A DNA stretch of 64,000 nucleotides from Cryphonectria parasitica EP155. Taxonomy: Eukaryota > Ascomycota > Sordariomycetes > Diaporthales > Cryphonectriaceae. The notes below the pieces were generated by a model, which had not been told where the DNA came from, did not search any database, and saw only the letters and a list, made by a program, of their open reading frames with translations. Below, piece by piece: positions 1 to 12,465 of the stretch. The position numbers and the translations under genes were made by a program. The stretch is from contig NW_024468915.1 in assembly GCF_011745365.1 (NCBI RefSeq), positions 2,396,653 through 2,460,652 on the forward strand, read 5' to 3'. How positions within the stretch are numbered: the stretch's first letter is position 1; the number at the start of each line of letters is the position of its first letter.

Positions 1-3000
1 GAAGCCGTTGGTCCAGTCCACATGGATCTCGATGTTGAAGCCCTCGTCTCTCATCTGTGAGTCAATCTGCGGGCCAGCGTTGGCCTCACGGAACGACATG
101 CCCTCCGCATGACGCTGTAGGGCCTCTTGGATCACATCCTCGATTGTGCTCTCCGTCGAGTAGGCCCGCGGGTCCTCAGTGTCAAACCAGGTGTCGTCAT
201 AAGGCAGGAAACGCCTCTTGGTCTTCTCCTGCAGAATGTCCAGCCCATCGGGTGCCAGCTTGGTGTAATCCTGTATGCACTGCAGGAAGAACCAGATGGA
301 GTCGCGGGCGTTGTAGCGAGGCGTGTTGCCAGAAGCGAGGAGGTTGGGGATCATGCCGTGCTTCAGGACGCTCGCGAACGCCTTGATGTGTTCCTTGGCC
401 TCTTCGAACCGCCCGGTCCCGAGAAGAAGACCGCGCAGGGAGATGAAGACGTCACGACCCCAGCAGCGAGCCCATTCCACGGCAAAGTGAGGCAGACCGG
501 CAGCCAGAGAGGGGACAAGGGTCTTGGGATACAGTGAGCCCGACTTGACCACGCCCTGCTCCTGCACGCTGACCATGGCAAGGCTCTGCAAGAACCACTG
601 GCCCTTCTGCACGTTCTCGTTCATCAACGAGATGCCGCGCTCCCAGGCCGCCATGTACGCGGCACGCATGACCAGGCCGAAGTAGCGAGGCAGAAGGAAG
701 CTGGGAATCTTTCGAACAGCGTCAAAGCGCTTTTTCAACCACAGGGTCGGTTTTGCGATGCGGAAGTAGAGTTCGCCCTCCGAGGCTCGCTCAAGACGGC
801 CAATAATGTAATCCAGAGCCCATTGGCCATCACGAAGGTTCTGGCAGAGAGGATGAGCGAGGTTGTTGTCTCTTATCACATCTTTCAAGATACTCCACCA
901 GCCCTGCAGGCCGGCGTAGACAAGCTTTCCGTAGCCGGGAATGTCGTAGACGCCGTCGCGCCCGGCACTGCTGTCGCGCTCTTCGGCCTCACAGCGGTAG
1001 AGAAGGAAGTTCAGGTCGATAAGGTCCAGCTCTGCGAATGCTTCCTTTGCCCCTGAGGTGACAAAGGTATCAAGACCGGACGAGTGCTCGGCAGCAGGGA
1101 TCCAGGTCTCGAAAAGGGCGATACTGCCCGGCGGGAACTTATCACGGACAGTGATGGTGGTATCTGCCCCCTTGACATCGATCCGGACGCCGGGCAGATC
1201 GATGACGCGGCTCGGCAGTCCTCGCAGCGCGCTCTTGTCCTCCAACACCTCCTTCTTGGTCTCCTCACGGGTGTCTACCTCGAGCATCCAGCTTCCCAGG
1301 TGTCGGACCTTGGTGCCGGTGAGGTGGACAGGGTTGAAGGCACCGTTGCCGTTGCCGTATCCTGGGAAGGCGGTGTGGGCGATGAGGAAGTATCCCTTAC
1401 GGGACTCGGGATGCACCCTGTGAACCGTGATGTACTGGTCCTCGTGGTGGATGTGAGTCTCGTCGTAGCCGTCTTTGCCCATCAGCGTGTGGATTTGGTT
1501 CAGGAGTTTCTTGACGCCGCCGATGCCGTTCTTCCCACCACCTGTCTCGACCTTCTTGCCGTTGGAGGACTCGGACGTGTACAGCCTGGTCTCGCCTACC
1601 AGATCAATAAGCTTCGGGTATATCTCGTCGTAACCCATGACACTGCCAGTGGCGCTGGCACACATGTTGACCAGTGCTGCATTTGGGAGCGTGTCGCGAG
1701 CGTCCCGCTTTTGTGCAGGTGTCTCATTGTCGTGTGTGCAGTCCATGAACAGGGCCTGGACGGGCACGGGCTTGATCCGGCGGACAACCTCCCTCTTCAT
1801 AGACTCGTCACCATTTTGGGCTGATGAGCCATTCTGGCCTGTTGGCGACATTGGTGGCGACGTGGGACTTCTGGCGCTGTTCCTGGAGACTTCGTCCACC
1901 TCGAAGCTCCCGATGGGACGGCCGCCGTGGCGGTGCACCAGACGGCTGAGCTCGCCCGTGCTCCAGGCCTGCATGGCCTCACGAATGAGAGAGCTCAAGC
2001 CCAGCCTCTTCACAAAGACGTAGTCCATCTCTTCCGATCCGGAGAAGAGCTCTGCCACAACATACAGGTCCGGTCGGATCCGCCGAGCCTCATCGAGAAT
2101 GTGCTCTGCAACATGGATCGGGGTTGAGTGGCAATTGTCGATGCGGAAACCCGCAAAGTATTTCGCCAGCATGCGAGCGTACTTGGTCATATGTTCCCAG
2201 AGGAATGGGCTGTCTTCAGGTGCCTTGCCGTACCTCAGCTTAACGCAGTCGCCCCAGACAATCACCTCGCGGCGCAGGTAGACCCTGGATTCAGGGCCAG
2301 CATTGTCGACGAGGGCATTGCCGCCCCAGACCCAGCCATTGTTCACAAGAGCCAGGTCTTCCTTCTTGTGATGTGCCGTCTTCTCGTTGGCTGGCAGGCG
2401 GGTGAAATATGACTCGATAAGAGGGCTGTCTGTGCCGATAGGACCCATCTTCGGGCCGTGTTCGTCCAGGCGGCAGTACTTGATGCGGTTGAACAGCTGG
2501 TCGAGGATGACGGCCGACTCGGCGTCATATTCCTTGTAATACTCGACATTGACGACGTCCAGCCCGGATGCCAGCTTCGCACGGGCATCCTTCTTTTGTT
2601 CGTCCGTGGCCGTCTCAAACTTGCCAAGGACGGCTGTGAGGTAAGAGGCCGCCACCTCTGGTCTGACCTTGCGCCGGAACCGCTCGCCCAGGCGGTCTAT
2701 GCCGACGAGCCCTGATCTCAGGAGGGCAGCCTGCTCCTCGACGGATCCATGTGGCAGGGCAAGAGCAGCTTCATCGGCGCGCCCAGCAGTCCAGGCCTCA
2801 ACACCAGCGTCTGCGTCCCGGTCGACATCGAGAGTATAGTACTCCCACAGGCGGATTTCGCTGATGACGTTCCTCACGGCGCCCATGATCTTAACGAGAT
2901 CCTCCTCTGACTGGATGTCCGTGGGCAGACCGAGCTTGCCGAGCTTGGAGCCGAGCTCGAGCAGCCTGGTGTCGAGCAGGTAGGCGGACTCGAGCCAGGG

Positions 3001-3768
3001 AGCGGTGGTCAGGTTGTAGCCCGCATCAGGGTGGTCCAGCAGCCACCCGGCGTTGTTGGCCGTGTGGTTGAGGACAATATCGGTAAGACTTAGAAGTGAG
3101 TGGTTCTGCTCCAGGCTGTCCACCATCTTCTTGACGTCCTGCTCCCCGGCAGGGAAACAGGTCGGGTCCCAGCCGAGCTGGTCATAGAGACTGTAGGGCG
3201 AATTGGAGTCTCCACGAACCTGCAACGGGGTAAAATGGACCATGTTGTATCCCCTGTCGCTGATACCGGCCAGATGCCTCTCCCAGTCCTGAGGGTATCT
3301 GCCCATGAACTTGCTGATGATGGAGAAGACGGACAGGGCAGGCAGAGGCAGAGATGAGCCGTCGAGGCTCAGCCGCGGAGCGACATCAATGTAGAAGAAG
3401 GGGGACTGCTTCTTCTCCTCGCTGGCAGTACCGTTCTCCCTAAGGCCCTCGGACAGCTCTGGCAGAGCTGCGTAGGTAACATAGTAGGTATAAGGCCCAG
3501 GCTGGTAGATGGGGATAGAGATTTCTATGTCACGAGTAAAGTTGGGCACCAAGGGAAACTCTCTGAACGAGTGCCTCTGGAATTCCTGGCCTTGGTCCGG
3601 AATGTTGACCCAAAGGCTCCCGTGGCGACATATGCTCGAGGTGCCCTCGATGGTAAAGCGGATGGTGACGGGGTCATGCGTCTTGGGGGCGATGTAGACA
3701 TATTGGCCGGCGACATCAGGCGAGCCGTCGTCGTTGAGGGGCAACAGGTAAACCTCGTTGGACACCAT
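1..3768 (-). CDS. GDB1: Glycogen debranching enzyme, 3' end cut off by window edge
   Basis: This bifunctional cytosolic enzyme completes glycogen breakdown. Its 4-alpha-glucanotransferase moves maltotriosyl stubs, and its amylo-alpha-1,6-glucosidase removes the remaining branch glucose. One uninterrupted frame of 1256 codons runs from ATG 3768 down to base 1 without a stop; fungal homologues are about 1530 residues, so roughly 280 C-terminal residues lie outside. The transferase signature FRIDNCHSTP gives a candidate nucleophile D544, VVAELF gives acid/base E573, and MDCTHDNETP gives D680. Their spacing (29 and 136) matches the Candida glabrata enzyme triad as I recall it. Further on, GRDVFIS and YNARDSIWFF mark the start of the glucosidase half. 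The ATG at 3768 has a strong context (ACCATGG) and begins MVSNEVYLLPL. An in-frame ATG at 3783 would add five residues. No intron is seen. Confidence 0.96.
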   Translation of the reverse strand, partial: MVSNEVYLLPLNDDGSPDVAGQYVYIAPKTHDPVTIRFTIEGTSSICRHGSLWVNIPDQGQEFQRHSFREFPLVPNFTRDIEISIPIYQPGPYTYYVTYAALPELSEGLRENGTASEEKKQSPFFYIDVAPRLSLDGSSLPLPALSVFSIISKFMGRYPQDWERHLAGISDRGYNMVHFTPLQVRGDSNSPYSLYDQLGWDPTCFPAGEQDVKKMVDSLEQNHSLLSLTDIVLNHTANNAGWLLDHPDAGYNLTTAPWLESAYLLDTRLLELGSKLGKLGLPTDIQSEEDLVKIMGAVRNVISEIRLWEYYTLDVDRDADAGVEAWTAGRADEAALALPHGSVEEQAALLRSGLVGIDRLGERFRRKVRPEVAASYLTAVLGKFETATDEQKKDARAKLASGLDVVNVEYYKEYDAESAVILDQLFNRIKYCRLDEHGPKMGPIGTDSPLIESYFTRLPANEKTAHHKKEDLALVNNGWVWGGNALVDNAGPESRVYLRREVIVWGDCVKLRYGKAPEDSPFLWEHMTKYARMLAKYFAGFRIDNCHSTPIHVAEHILDEARRIRPDLYVVAELFSGSEEMDYVFVKRLGLSSLIREAMQAWSTGELSRLVHRHGGRPIGSFEVDEVSRNSARSPTSPPMSPTGQNGSSAQNGDESMKREVVRRIKPVPVQALFMDCTHDNETPAQKRDARDTLPNAALVNMCASATGSVMGYDEIYPKLIDLVGETRLYTSESSNGKKVETGGGKNGIGGVKKLLNQIHTLMGKDGYDETHIHHEDQYITVHRVHPESRKGYFLIAHTAFPGYGNGNGAFNPVHLTGTKVRHLGSWMLEVDTREETKKEVLEDKSALRGLPSRVIDLPGVRIDVKGADTTITVRDKFPPGSIALFETWIPAAEHSSGLDTFVTSGAKEAFAELDLIDLNFLLYRCEAEERDSSAGRDGVYDIPGYGKLVYAGLQGWWSILKDVIRDNNLAHPLCQNLRDGQWALDYIIGRLERASEGELYFRIAKPTLWLKKRFDAVRKIPSFLLPRYFGLVMRAAYMAAWERGISLMNENVQKGQWFLQSLAMVSVQEQGVVKSGSLYPKTLVPSLAAGLPHFAVEWARCWGRDVFISLRGLLLGTGRFEEAKEHIKAFASVLKHGMIPNLLASGNTPRYNARDSIWFFLQCIQDYTKLAPDGLDILQEKTKRRFLPYDDTWFDTEDPRAYSTESTIEDVIQEALQRHAEGMSFREANAGPQIDSQMRDEGFNIEIHVDWTNGF

Positions 3769-4661
3769 GGTTCTTGGTATCATGTTGATAAGAGGGAAGA
3801 AGAAGAGCTGTGTCCCGCGCCGGACCTGAGCTGGGGGGGACTGAGAGCTTGAGCTTGAGCTTGGCCGCCTGGACTGGTGCGTATGCACGTGTGTTTCAAG
3901 GAGGGGCAACCAGCTGGCAAGGCAGGGTCTGGACTCGTTTGTGGAGGCTGGAGGGTTGGAAGATCGGCGATTGGCAGGCGAAGAAGTGAGACGTTGTCAA
4001 AGGTCGAGCTGAACTCCCCCGAAAAAGAAGATAGAAAATGATGTCCAAATCACACGTGTCAAGGTAACAGTAAAAGATAGAGACGTGATAATCAGGGCGG
4101 GAACGATATGATGATGCTATCGACAGAGGAGCTTTGTGTGTGAGCCTCCAGCCTTAGTCATACATCAAGCACGTAAGTACCTAGTCGGAACCACAGACGG
4201 GCACGACCTTTAGGTATTAATACAAGCAACTCTCAAAGAATGAGTGAGAAGGTGAGGAAGCGAGGAGAGAATGCGTGGTCTGGTCCAAGGTTGTCGACGG
4301 TAGAGCTTAAGAGTTGAGAATAGGAAGGAGAAAAAGAAGATAAGAAGAAGAAAAAGTGAAAGAGTTCCTGATGATGAGAGACTTCTGAAAACAAGGTCCA
4401 GGATACCGGGGACGGGAGGATGAGCTTCCAAGCCTTGGACCTGGAAATCTTGGGCGCTAGGAAAGGGAGTAGGTAGTATTTAGTAAGTGCTATGTAGTCT
4501 GTGTACTATGCAGCTGCATAAAGGTTGAGGAAGGCGTGCTGTGGTAATCGTGGCAGGAGCCGGAGAGGTCTTTCCCTAATTACATGGTACATGGTACAAA
4601 GTACAAGATAGGTCAGAATGGGGGCCGATGGGTAGACGTGGGATAGGAAAGGAAAAGTACT

Positions 4662-4685
4662 ACGACGACGACGACGACAACGACG
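4662..4685. repeat. ACG trinucleotide microsatellite
   Basis: Five perfect ACG units, one ACA, then two more ACG units. It is intergenic and non-coding as far as can be seen. Confidence 0.9.
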
Positions 4686-5375
4686 ATGTAGTATGGGATG
4701 ATGAATTTTCATAGATTTTTAGGGGTGGGATTTTAAGAGAAAGACAAAAGGAGCAAGAGGCAGCTGTCGTGGGCCGTGGTCAAGGCCTGCGGGATGGGCC
4801 AAAGAAAACGGCCGCCTCACCTGCTCACGAGCTATAATTATGTGCGATGTTCTGATCCCAATTGCAGGCATACATGATGGCTCTCGCAAAAAGGTGCGTA
4901 TCTTGAAGATGGGATTGTTCCCGCACAAGAGAAGTGCCCCGCCCAACAAGGAACCGGACCTATGTACGGAAGCAGAGTAAGCCAAAGCAAAGCAGAGACA
5001 CGCATCAGGCTGACAGCTGTGGCTGCATGATGACGATGGTGACCAGGATCAAGCCACGGCTGCTTCCATGTATGTTGTGCTAAGGGGATGGGGAGGAAAA
5101 AAGAATTATGGGGAATACAAGGTTAGAAATAGCTCAATTCGAGAGCAGGAACCAAGGCCAAGGCATGGAAATTTTGAGTCTCGAGCCTTTTTTTTTCTCT
5201 TTCCTTTTTCTTCAGTGACGGGCTGTTTTTGGGTTATCGGGTTTCTCGAGCTACTTGCCAGCTTAGCGCAGGTACAGAAAGCCAACGCAACGCTGGGCTC
5301 ACTCCTCATTTCCCATCCTTGGTTCTAAACTTGGAGGAGACTACTGCACGCTTCAAACGGGATCTGGCGGCAGCT

Positions 5376-5390
5376 GAGGTGAGGTGAGGT
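5376..5390. repeat. (GAGGT)3 tandem repeat
   Basis: Three perfect GAGGT units followed by GGGTGAG. A rotated version of the same pentamer occurs four times at 17277-17296, also in a long gene-free block. Confidence 0.85.
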
Positions 5391-7465
5391 GGGTGAGATA
5401 GGCTCTCTCTCACAGGGCTCGACAGGAACAGGAAAGGCTCCTTCTGCTCCTCTTGTCTTCCTTTTTGTTTTTCTCTTCTCCTCCTCTTTCTCCTTCTTCG
5501 TTCACTTGATCCGGCGACCTACGGTTGCGACCACGGACAACACCACCAGCGACATGGCAGTGGTATTTTATGCATGGTCATGTTTTATGATAGCCGCAGG
5601 GGCCCACAGCAGAACGAATGGTGACCAGCACGCCGACTGCCACGGAGCTCGAGCTCCTATTCCCCACTATGGCCTACAACCCCCCGTACCATAGTACAAT
5701 GCAGTGGATGCAGATGCATACAAGGTGCAAGCCAGTCAAGCGAAAGCGTTGATAGGCTCACCATGACAGCAAAGCACTGACTGACAAGTTGACAACTCAA
5801 CATGCATTTTCTCTGCCCTCTCCCTCCCTCTCCCTCTCTCACCATTGACACAAAGCACAACCAACGGGTTGGGATGCTTGGGGTTGATGGGTTCCACCAG
5901 CTCACCGTCTAGAACCAGGTCTACGGGGTAAACGGAAACACACAATCCAACTTTTGTGTGGAGGTGGGGCAGCCTGGTTGTCTGGGAATCGAGGCGCTGG
6001 TTGAACATCGACCTGACGACTGATTCGGCACACATAACCATGGAGGGGGGCCACAAATGATACGAACTGCCTTTTTCTTCTTTCTTTCTTTTTTTCCCTT
6101 TCCTTTCCTTCTCTTCCTTTTAGTTGTCAAGTGAGTTGTGATGTGCACTCCTCGTTATCTGAAATCTGAAAGGTTGAAAAATTGAAAAGGAGAAGAGGAC
6201 AAGCCCTGCGCTTGGAGAAAGAAGACCAGGGATAAGACCAAGACTACGCGAAAAGCAACCCTCGAGTCTAGTTCGGTCGTACATGCCCATCGGAGTGAAA
6301 TATCACATCTCGCCCTTTTTCTGTCGTTTATGGAGATAAGGTGGAGAAAGAGGGAAAGAAGAGAAAGGCAATGCTCTCTCCACCCAATCTACCTCCCTCA
6401 TCACCTTCCTTACCATTATCAGGACCTATTTCTGAATAATACCCATTCTTTCTCCCCCTCCGGCCCCCGGGACCGAGCGATCCGAGATCTCCAACTTTGA
6501 TCTCCAGCATTCCCGCAGTCCTGAACTACCTCCTATCACCCTCCCTCTTTCTTGTTCTCGTCTTCACCCTCTCCCTCCTTCCTGCAACTATTTCTTTTGT
6601 AACAATCAGATCATCAAGCAAGACATTGCTCACCCTGAGGATAATCTGTCCAAGTACCATGCACGTCATCATTGTAGGGCGTGCCTTGGCCCGCCAGACA
6701 AACAAGTAGGGCCCTCTCCGTCCGAGAAATGGTCGCATGTGCTGCTTTATATATCCTGTCCACCTTCTTCCTCCCTTCCGCGCCACTCGCCAGTGTTGCT
6801 CACGTATACATGGCAGTTTCTTGCCTATGTGCAGCTGCACCCCTCTCTCGCCTGGTGAGCTCCAGATGAGTCCCAGCTTGGGCGATTCTACGTTGGTGCC
6901 ATTCTCGTCCAATCTCTGGAGCGGACCACCGGAGAGCAAATTTGGGGAACATGGCACAACCGATACGAGCTTCTACAGCCCAAAAGACGACAATAGTGGT
7001 ATCATATCGCAAATTCTCTATTCGTCTCGATTGCTTGTCTCTCCTTCTCCTTTTGTCTATGCGTTTCTGCTCTTCTCTTGGTTTTTTCTTTCTTTCCTTG
7101 CTCCCCATCGTTTATCCTCTAGTTCACCACAAGCGCCGTTCCCGTTTCTATTCCTCTAGCTGGTTGCTTTGCTCATGACCCTGCGCGCCATGCATTCCCC
7201 AGCCGCTTGTCGAGAGGGTAGACAAGATTGTCTACCCATGTTTTTGTTGGCCAGTCCCTATTCTCGAGCAACCAGTGTTCACCTGACGATAATACGCACC
7301 CAAATACACAGTATTCTCCGCAACACACAAATGACGCAAGGGCCATGACCACCATGGATCGAGAAGAAGGGAGATGACTCAGAGAAAGAAAAGAAAAAAG
7401 ACATAAAGACATCAGAGACTTCCACATCACTTCAACAAAGCTTCGTCCAGGCTGCCGAACTGCTC

Positions 7466-9029
7466 CTAGTCCGCGCCGATGATCATGCCAGCCTTGGCCT
7501 GGCCCTCGCTCGGGCTCATCTTGGCGGGCTTGGTGCCCAGGCCGTTGCGGTTCCTGTAGAACAGAACGTTCTTACCAGGACCCTCGGCCTCAGCGCTGGG
7601 CTCAACCCACTGGCACATACGCGCGCTCTTGTACATGGCCTTGATGAAGCCGACAGGGCCGTCGGCGACATCAGCCCTGTAGTGGCGGCCCATGACGGGC
7701 TTGATGGCCTCGGTGGCCTCGTCGGCATGGTAAAAGGGAATCGTGCTGACGTAGTGGTGCAGGACGTGGGTCTCGATGATGCCGTGGAGAAGGTGGCGGC
7801 CGATGAAACCAAACTCACGGTCGATCGTGGCGGCGGCACCCTTGACGAAGGTCCACTCCTCACCGGTGTAGTGGGGCAGGGTAGGGTCGGTGTGCTGGAG
7901 GAAAGTGATGGCGACTGTGAATTACACATAGTCAGTAAAAAAGCCATTTTCTTCAGGACGAGACATGAGAAAGGGTCGAGGCGTGTGACGACTCACCAAG
8001 CCAGTGGTTGACCCAGAGGTACGGGATAAAGTACCACACCAGCATGTTGGACCAGCCAAAGGTGTTGCCGAGGTAGATCAGGGCAGTAGCGGCCAGGCCG
8101 ATACCAATGTCGCTGAGCACCACGAGGTGGGCATCCTTGTTCTCGTACAGGGGCGTGCGGGGGTCAAAGTGGTTGACACCGCCACGGAAACCATTGTGCT
8201 TGCCCTTGCCACGGCCCTCACGCTGCCTCTCGTGGTAGTTGTGGCCAGTGACGTTGGTGAGGAGGTAGTTGGGCCAGCCGATGAGCTGCTGGCCAATGAG
8301 CATGGTCAGGGTGTAGATGGGGGTCTCCTCGGTCAGCTCAGACAGCTCATGGACCAGCTTGCCCAGGCGAGCGGCCTGCTGCTCACGGGTGCGGGGGACA
8401 AAGACCATGTCGCGCTCCATGTGGCCGGTGGCCTTGTGGTGCTTGCTGTGGGACATCTGCCAGCTGAAGTAGGGGACGAGGAGGGCGGAGTGGAGGACCC
8501 AGCCAACAATGTTGTTGTAGAGCTTGGAGGGGGAGAAGGCGCCGTGGCCGCACTCGTGTGCGAGGACCCACAGGCCGGTGCCAAAAAGGCCCTGCATGAA
8601 GGTGTACAGACCCCAGAGGGCGGCGCGCACGGGGGTGGAGGGAATGGTGTCGGGGGTGACAAAGTTGTGGAAGAGGTAGAAGGTGGCGGCTATGCAGGCC
8701 ATGTCGCGCAGGACATAGCCAAGCCCTCGTACGCCGTCACGCTCGAAGCAGTGCTTGGGAATGGCGTCCCGGATATCCTTGATGGTGTAGTCGGGGACCT
8801 CGAAGGTGTTGCCGTGCGTGTCAATCAGCTTTCCATACGAGATCTTGTTGGCGCTGGCAGCGTCAAGGGAGGACATGGAGGAGAGAGAGGTCGACGAGGC
8901 CGAAGGGCGGGGCGAGTCGAAAGGGGAGGCGGTGGCTGTAGGAGGAGACGACTCAGAGTCGACCGTGGTAGAGGTAATGGTCCTCTTCATGGCGGGGTGG
9001 CCTCTGGCCGAGACAGCTGTCGATGACAT
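7466..9029 (-). CDS. FAD2: Delta-12 (oleate) fatty acid desaturase
   Basis: This ER membrane di-iron enzyme converts oleic to linoleic acid on phospholipid acyl chains. Exons are 9029-7997 and 7914-7466; the 82-nt intron starts GTGAGT and ends CAG. The product is 493 residues. All three histidine boxes are present: HECGH (158-162), HSKHH (194-198) and HVLHH (394-398, in ETHVLHHYVSTIPFYHADEA). Hydrophobic segments flank them. The last box falls in exon 2, so splicing is essential. The N-terminal 60 residues are Ser/Thr/Ala-rich and probably disordered. ATG 9029 is the first usable start; the frame is open a little further upstream but only through non-ATG codons. The third box and its context fit delta-12 rather than omega-3 enzymes; this is family knowledge, not tested. 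The 4.6 kb upstream is empty of genes, so the promoter could be long. Confidence 0.95.
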
Positions 9030-9840
9030 CTTGTCGAGCAAGCTGTGGAATGATTGGTACTGAAAAGGAAGGAAGGCGAGAAAGAAGATGGCGAGTGTGA
9101 GATTGTATTTGTCTGACGCCGCAGAAGGAGGGATAGAAGCTGCTGAAGTGTCGAGCGTTTAATCCAGAAACGTGTTCTCTTGTTAATTTTGTGAATGGAC
9201 GGAGGACCGAGTATATGAGTTGTCTCTCTGCTTTAGGTGTGGGCCAGAGGGGAGGAGGTAACACGGTATACTGAGGATGAGAGGGTTGGCAGTCAAAGCC
9301 GATATTTTGGTGTCGTGTCGTCTCAACCTATTGTTGGGCCTAGAGAAGAAGGGAGGCAAGGAAGGAGACCTTGGGAAAAGGAAGCTCGAGAGGAAGCGCT
9401 CTTTCTCCTGAAACCACTCAAGTCCTGAGGCGAGAGGATCTTGCTCGGCTTTTTTTAATTCCAAGGGCTTCAACTGGACGAGAAAGCTCGGGCGAAGTGG
9501 AAGGGGAAGGAGAGAAGGGCAGGGCGTAAGGGTAGGGAAGGTATTTTATGAATTCCCTTGGGTCAATGATTTGCACCCTGTTCGCTTTAGCAGCGATGGC
9601 AAAACAGCCTAGGCAGAGCTAGACCTTTTTTCTTTTTCCCTACTTCTTTTCCCCCCCTTTCTTTTTCTTCCTTCGCCTCTGGACTCAGGGACAGAAACCA
9701 CTGCACGTATTCTGCTCTGCTAAATAGATGATCGTCGTAGATATGGAAGTCTGGCCTGGTCAACATCTGGGGGAACAAACAAAAGAATAATAACCACTGA
9801 GCCAGTCATTGAATCTGTCCCTGATCTTTGCATCTCTGTC

Positions 9841-9853
9841 TTTTTTTTTTTTT
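9841..9853. repeat. T13 homopolymer run
   Basis: Uninterrupted run of 13 T in the desaturase upstream region, 27 bases before a C14 run. Confidence 0.9.
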
Positions 9854-9879
9854 AAGGGGCCCTATTATCTGAACAGCAG

Positions 9880-9893
9880 CCCCCCCCCCCCCC
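9880..9893. repeat. C14 homopolymer run
   Basis: Uninterrupted run of 14 C in intergenic DNA; length is likely to be polymorphic or error-prone in assembly. Confidence 0.9.
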
Positions 9894-12450
9894 TTCTTCT
9901 CGAACATTGTGCAACGTGGGGAACTCTTTTTTTCTGTTGGGGAAGAAGACCCCCCGGTTAATGGACACGACGAAGTCCCAGAAATGTGTGGGAAAGGTGG
10001 GGCTCGGGCAGCTAATTCGCGGGCCCAAGTGGTTCCTGCGCCGGGCCAGGCCGGGCCTGTCCGTCCCTGGGATCAGCACTCAACAGTGAACAAGGCCCGC
10101 TGTGCGTTGGCCCTCGGGGCATTGATGTGGAAGCTGCTCTAGGGGCTTCTGAAGGGTCAGCACACAATATACAACACGCAGCACACACTCAACTCCCTTG
10201 TTCAATACAAAGTTTGAGCTGGCTTGCTGCACTCTTCCTTGAGTACTACACTGATTCATATGTACATGCAATTCATCCTCGGCGCCGAGGCCTTTTTACC
10301 CTTGGGTTACCACATCATCTCCGTGGACTCACTCTTATCTGGCAATTCCCTCCTCCGGTCCGTCAGCACTGTACCATCTTACTTCCTTTTCCTTCGCAAT
10401 GCATACTTTCTTGGATTCTTGGGATGATCGCCTCAAAACACATCTGAACCCTGCCGCCGCCTTGGGGACCGGTGGCGGAGACTTCGCTACGGCTGCTGCG
10501 CGAAGGGCGCTGCCCCTCCTCTCTCGCCACTGTGGTGGGTATTATCCCTAATGATCTCCTTGCCAAGTCTTCAAGGTGAGCTAGGCTTTGCCAGGCGTTC
10601 TTTCTTCTCTTTCGTATTTCTCTTCTTCTTATTGCCTTCGTCCAGACGATATACTTTTTTCCCTAGCGTGGCCTCTGAGAGATAGCCGGCAAGAGACGAT
10701 CCATTGAGGGGGAGGGGAGGTGGCGGTTAGATTCCCGAGTCAAAACACGGTGCAGAAAGAGGTCACACATACTATGGTTGATAGCTCTTACACACCGACC
10801 AACTCTCACACCGCCCCATAAGTTTCTACAATGTAGGGGGAGGTGGTGTGGGGAAAGGAAGAGAGAGAAAGACATGCAGATGATGATCACATGCAGGAGT
10901 CCAGTACTATGGTGTTACCTCAGCCAGCCCGAGACGATAACTAAGGCTTCCTAAGGCTTGAGGCGTGTATGAGGCTTGTCGAATCGCTCCGAGAAGCAAT
11001 TGAGCACCATTCCAGAGCAATTGGTGAGTTCTCACCGGCAAGGGCTACCAAGATGAACCTAAATAAGCTGCAGTGTAACTTGTACTGCAATATCTAGACG
11101 CTGTGTATTGGGGGGAGAAGACAAAAAAACAAGGTCAAGACCCATCGTCGAGGACAAGCCAAGTGAGGGCTCAAAAGAGGGGGGCCTGGACCCTGACTCT
11201 CACATGCAAATTCGGCCGTCCTGGCTCTTATCTTATCTATCAATACTAATTGGCGCACCTTTTATCCACCGGGGGAGAGGCAAAAACATTACAAGAGCAC
11301 GAGAAGTCGGCTAGTTGCATGGGTAACCCAGGTAAAGCCTTGCTTGGCTTTGTTGGCTGCGTCCCCTCCCAAAGCCAGCCCATTATTTCTTGCCTGTCTT
11401 GGAGGAGTCAAATCCAGAAGGAATTGATGGAATCGACCACGATATACTTTTGTTTTGCTCAGGTTGGGCAAACGACGAATTTGACAGTACGATCATGGTG
11501 TGAGTATTTGATGCGTATCATCTGATCTGGCGCACCAGAGTCAAGTGTCCCCTCTTTTTCTTCTTCCTCTCTTTTTCCCCTGCTTCTCTTTTACTTAGTA
11601 CTATATTCTATCATACTATTATTAGTGTCCTTGAAAAGCAGCTCGTCCGAAGGGCCCAGCGTATCAGATCGTTTTGTTGGGGAAGCCAAATTGTTGAGCC
11701 TCCTCGCCTCACTTGAGAGACACGGCCAACCCCCCTTTCTCCTTTTCATGCCTACCCCTCTCTTCCCTTGGACCTTGGGGAGATTCCAGTTCCACACACA
11801 ACGCATCATCACTTTGCCCTGCATCTGATTTGTCCAATTGCATTTGTCCGAATGCTGCAAGGCTCTGGGGGAGGCGGAACAAAGAAAAGAAAGAAAAAAA
11901 AAAAGGGAAAGAAAGAAAGCAACCTCCTCTAATCCATGTCCCCCTCCCCCCGCCACTAAGGTTGACAGACAAGCCGTTTTCGTGCCCACCCTTTCTCCGC
12001 CTGTTTTCGTTTCGCTTGTCCCCCCCCCCCTTTTCCCGAATCTGAGTATTGTGATCCTGTTGCTGGCCTGTCCCGCACACAACGGCTCGGTTCACCACGT
12101 GGCCAATCCGAAGCAACTACCCGTTCCACGATCCGTGAGCCGTTCTACCATGGCTTTTCTTCAACCCCGCCCCCTTTTAAAAAAAGAAAGAAAAAAGAGT
12201 TTAGTTGGTTTCCTTCATAAAAGAATTATAGTAGTGTTCTCCGGTGGCCTTAGTCATGGCCATATGATTACAGGTAAGCCGATGATTACAGTCATGACAA
12301 AGGGCCCTCAGGGGCCTCGTAACCTAATAAGCTGGCCACCAATCATTCCTTCATTGGTGTGATGAGTGCTACTACTACTACCTCAGAACTTCCCACCCCA
12401 TCTTTTTCTTGATAATGCACTCTCGCAGACCAACCCCTCCTCTCCCTCCT

Positions 12451-12465
12451 CCCCCCCCCCCCCCC
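12451..12465. repeat. C15 homopolymer run
   Basis: Uninterrupted run of 15 C within a CT-rich tract (about 12425-12470). Confidence 0.9.

Larger units (their letters stand above)
3769..7465. other. Gene-free block of 3.7 kb between GDB1 and the desaturase
   Basis: I see no conserved coding frame on either strand. Open frames here are short, proline/serine/lysine-rich and match nothing I know. The block holds the GDB1 promoter/leader on the right side of that gene and the desaturase 3' flank at about 7.3-7.46 kb. It contains pyrimidine-rich tracts (around 5170-5215, 5450-5500, 6070-6120), an ACG microsatellite and a GAGGT tandem repeat. No tRNA box motifs were spotted. Confidence 0.6.

Noticed and set aside
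8004..9026. 340-codon plus-strand frame opposite the desaturase
   Set aside because: It runs over exon 1 of the desaturase, is Gly/Val-rich and low-complexity, and has no recognisable motif.
7466..9041. Desaturase start at 9041
   Set aside because: The codon at 9041-9039 is TTG; the first ATG is at 9029.
11591..12082. 163-codon minus-strand frame in the 4.6 kb gap
   Set aside because: It is basic, with runs arising from purine-rich DNA; no domain, no splice partners, and two other frames are equally open over the same stretch.
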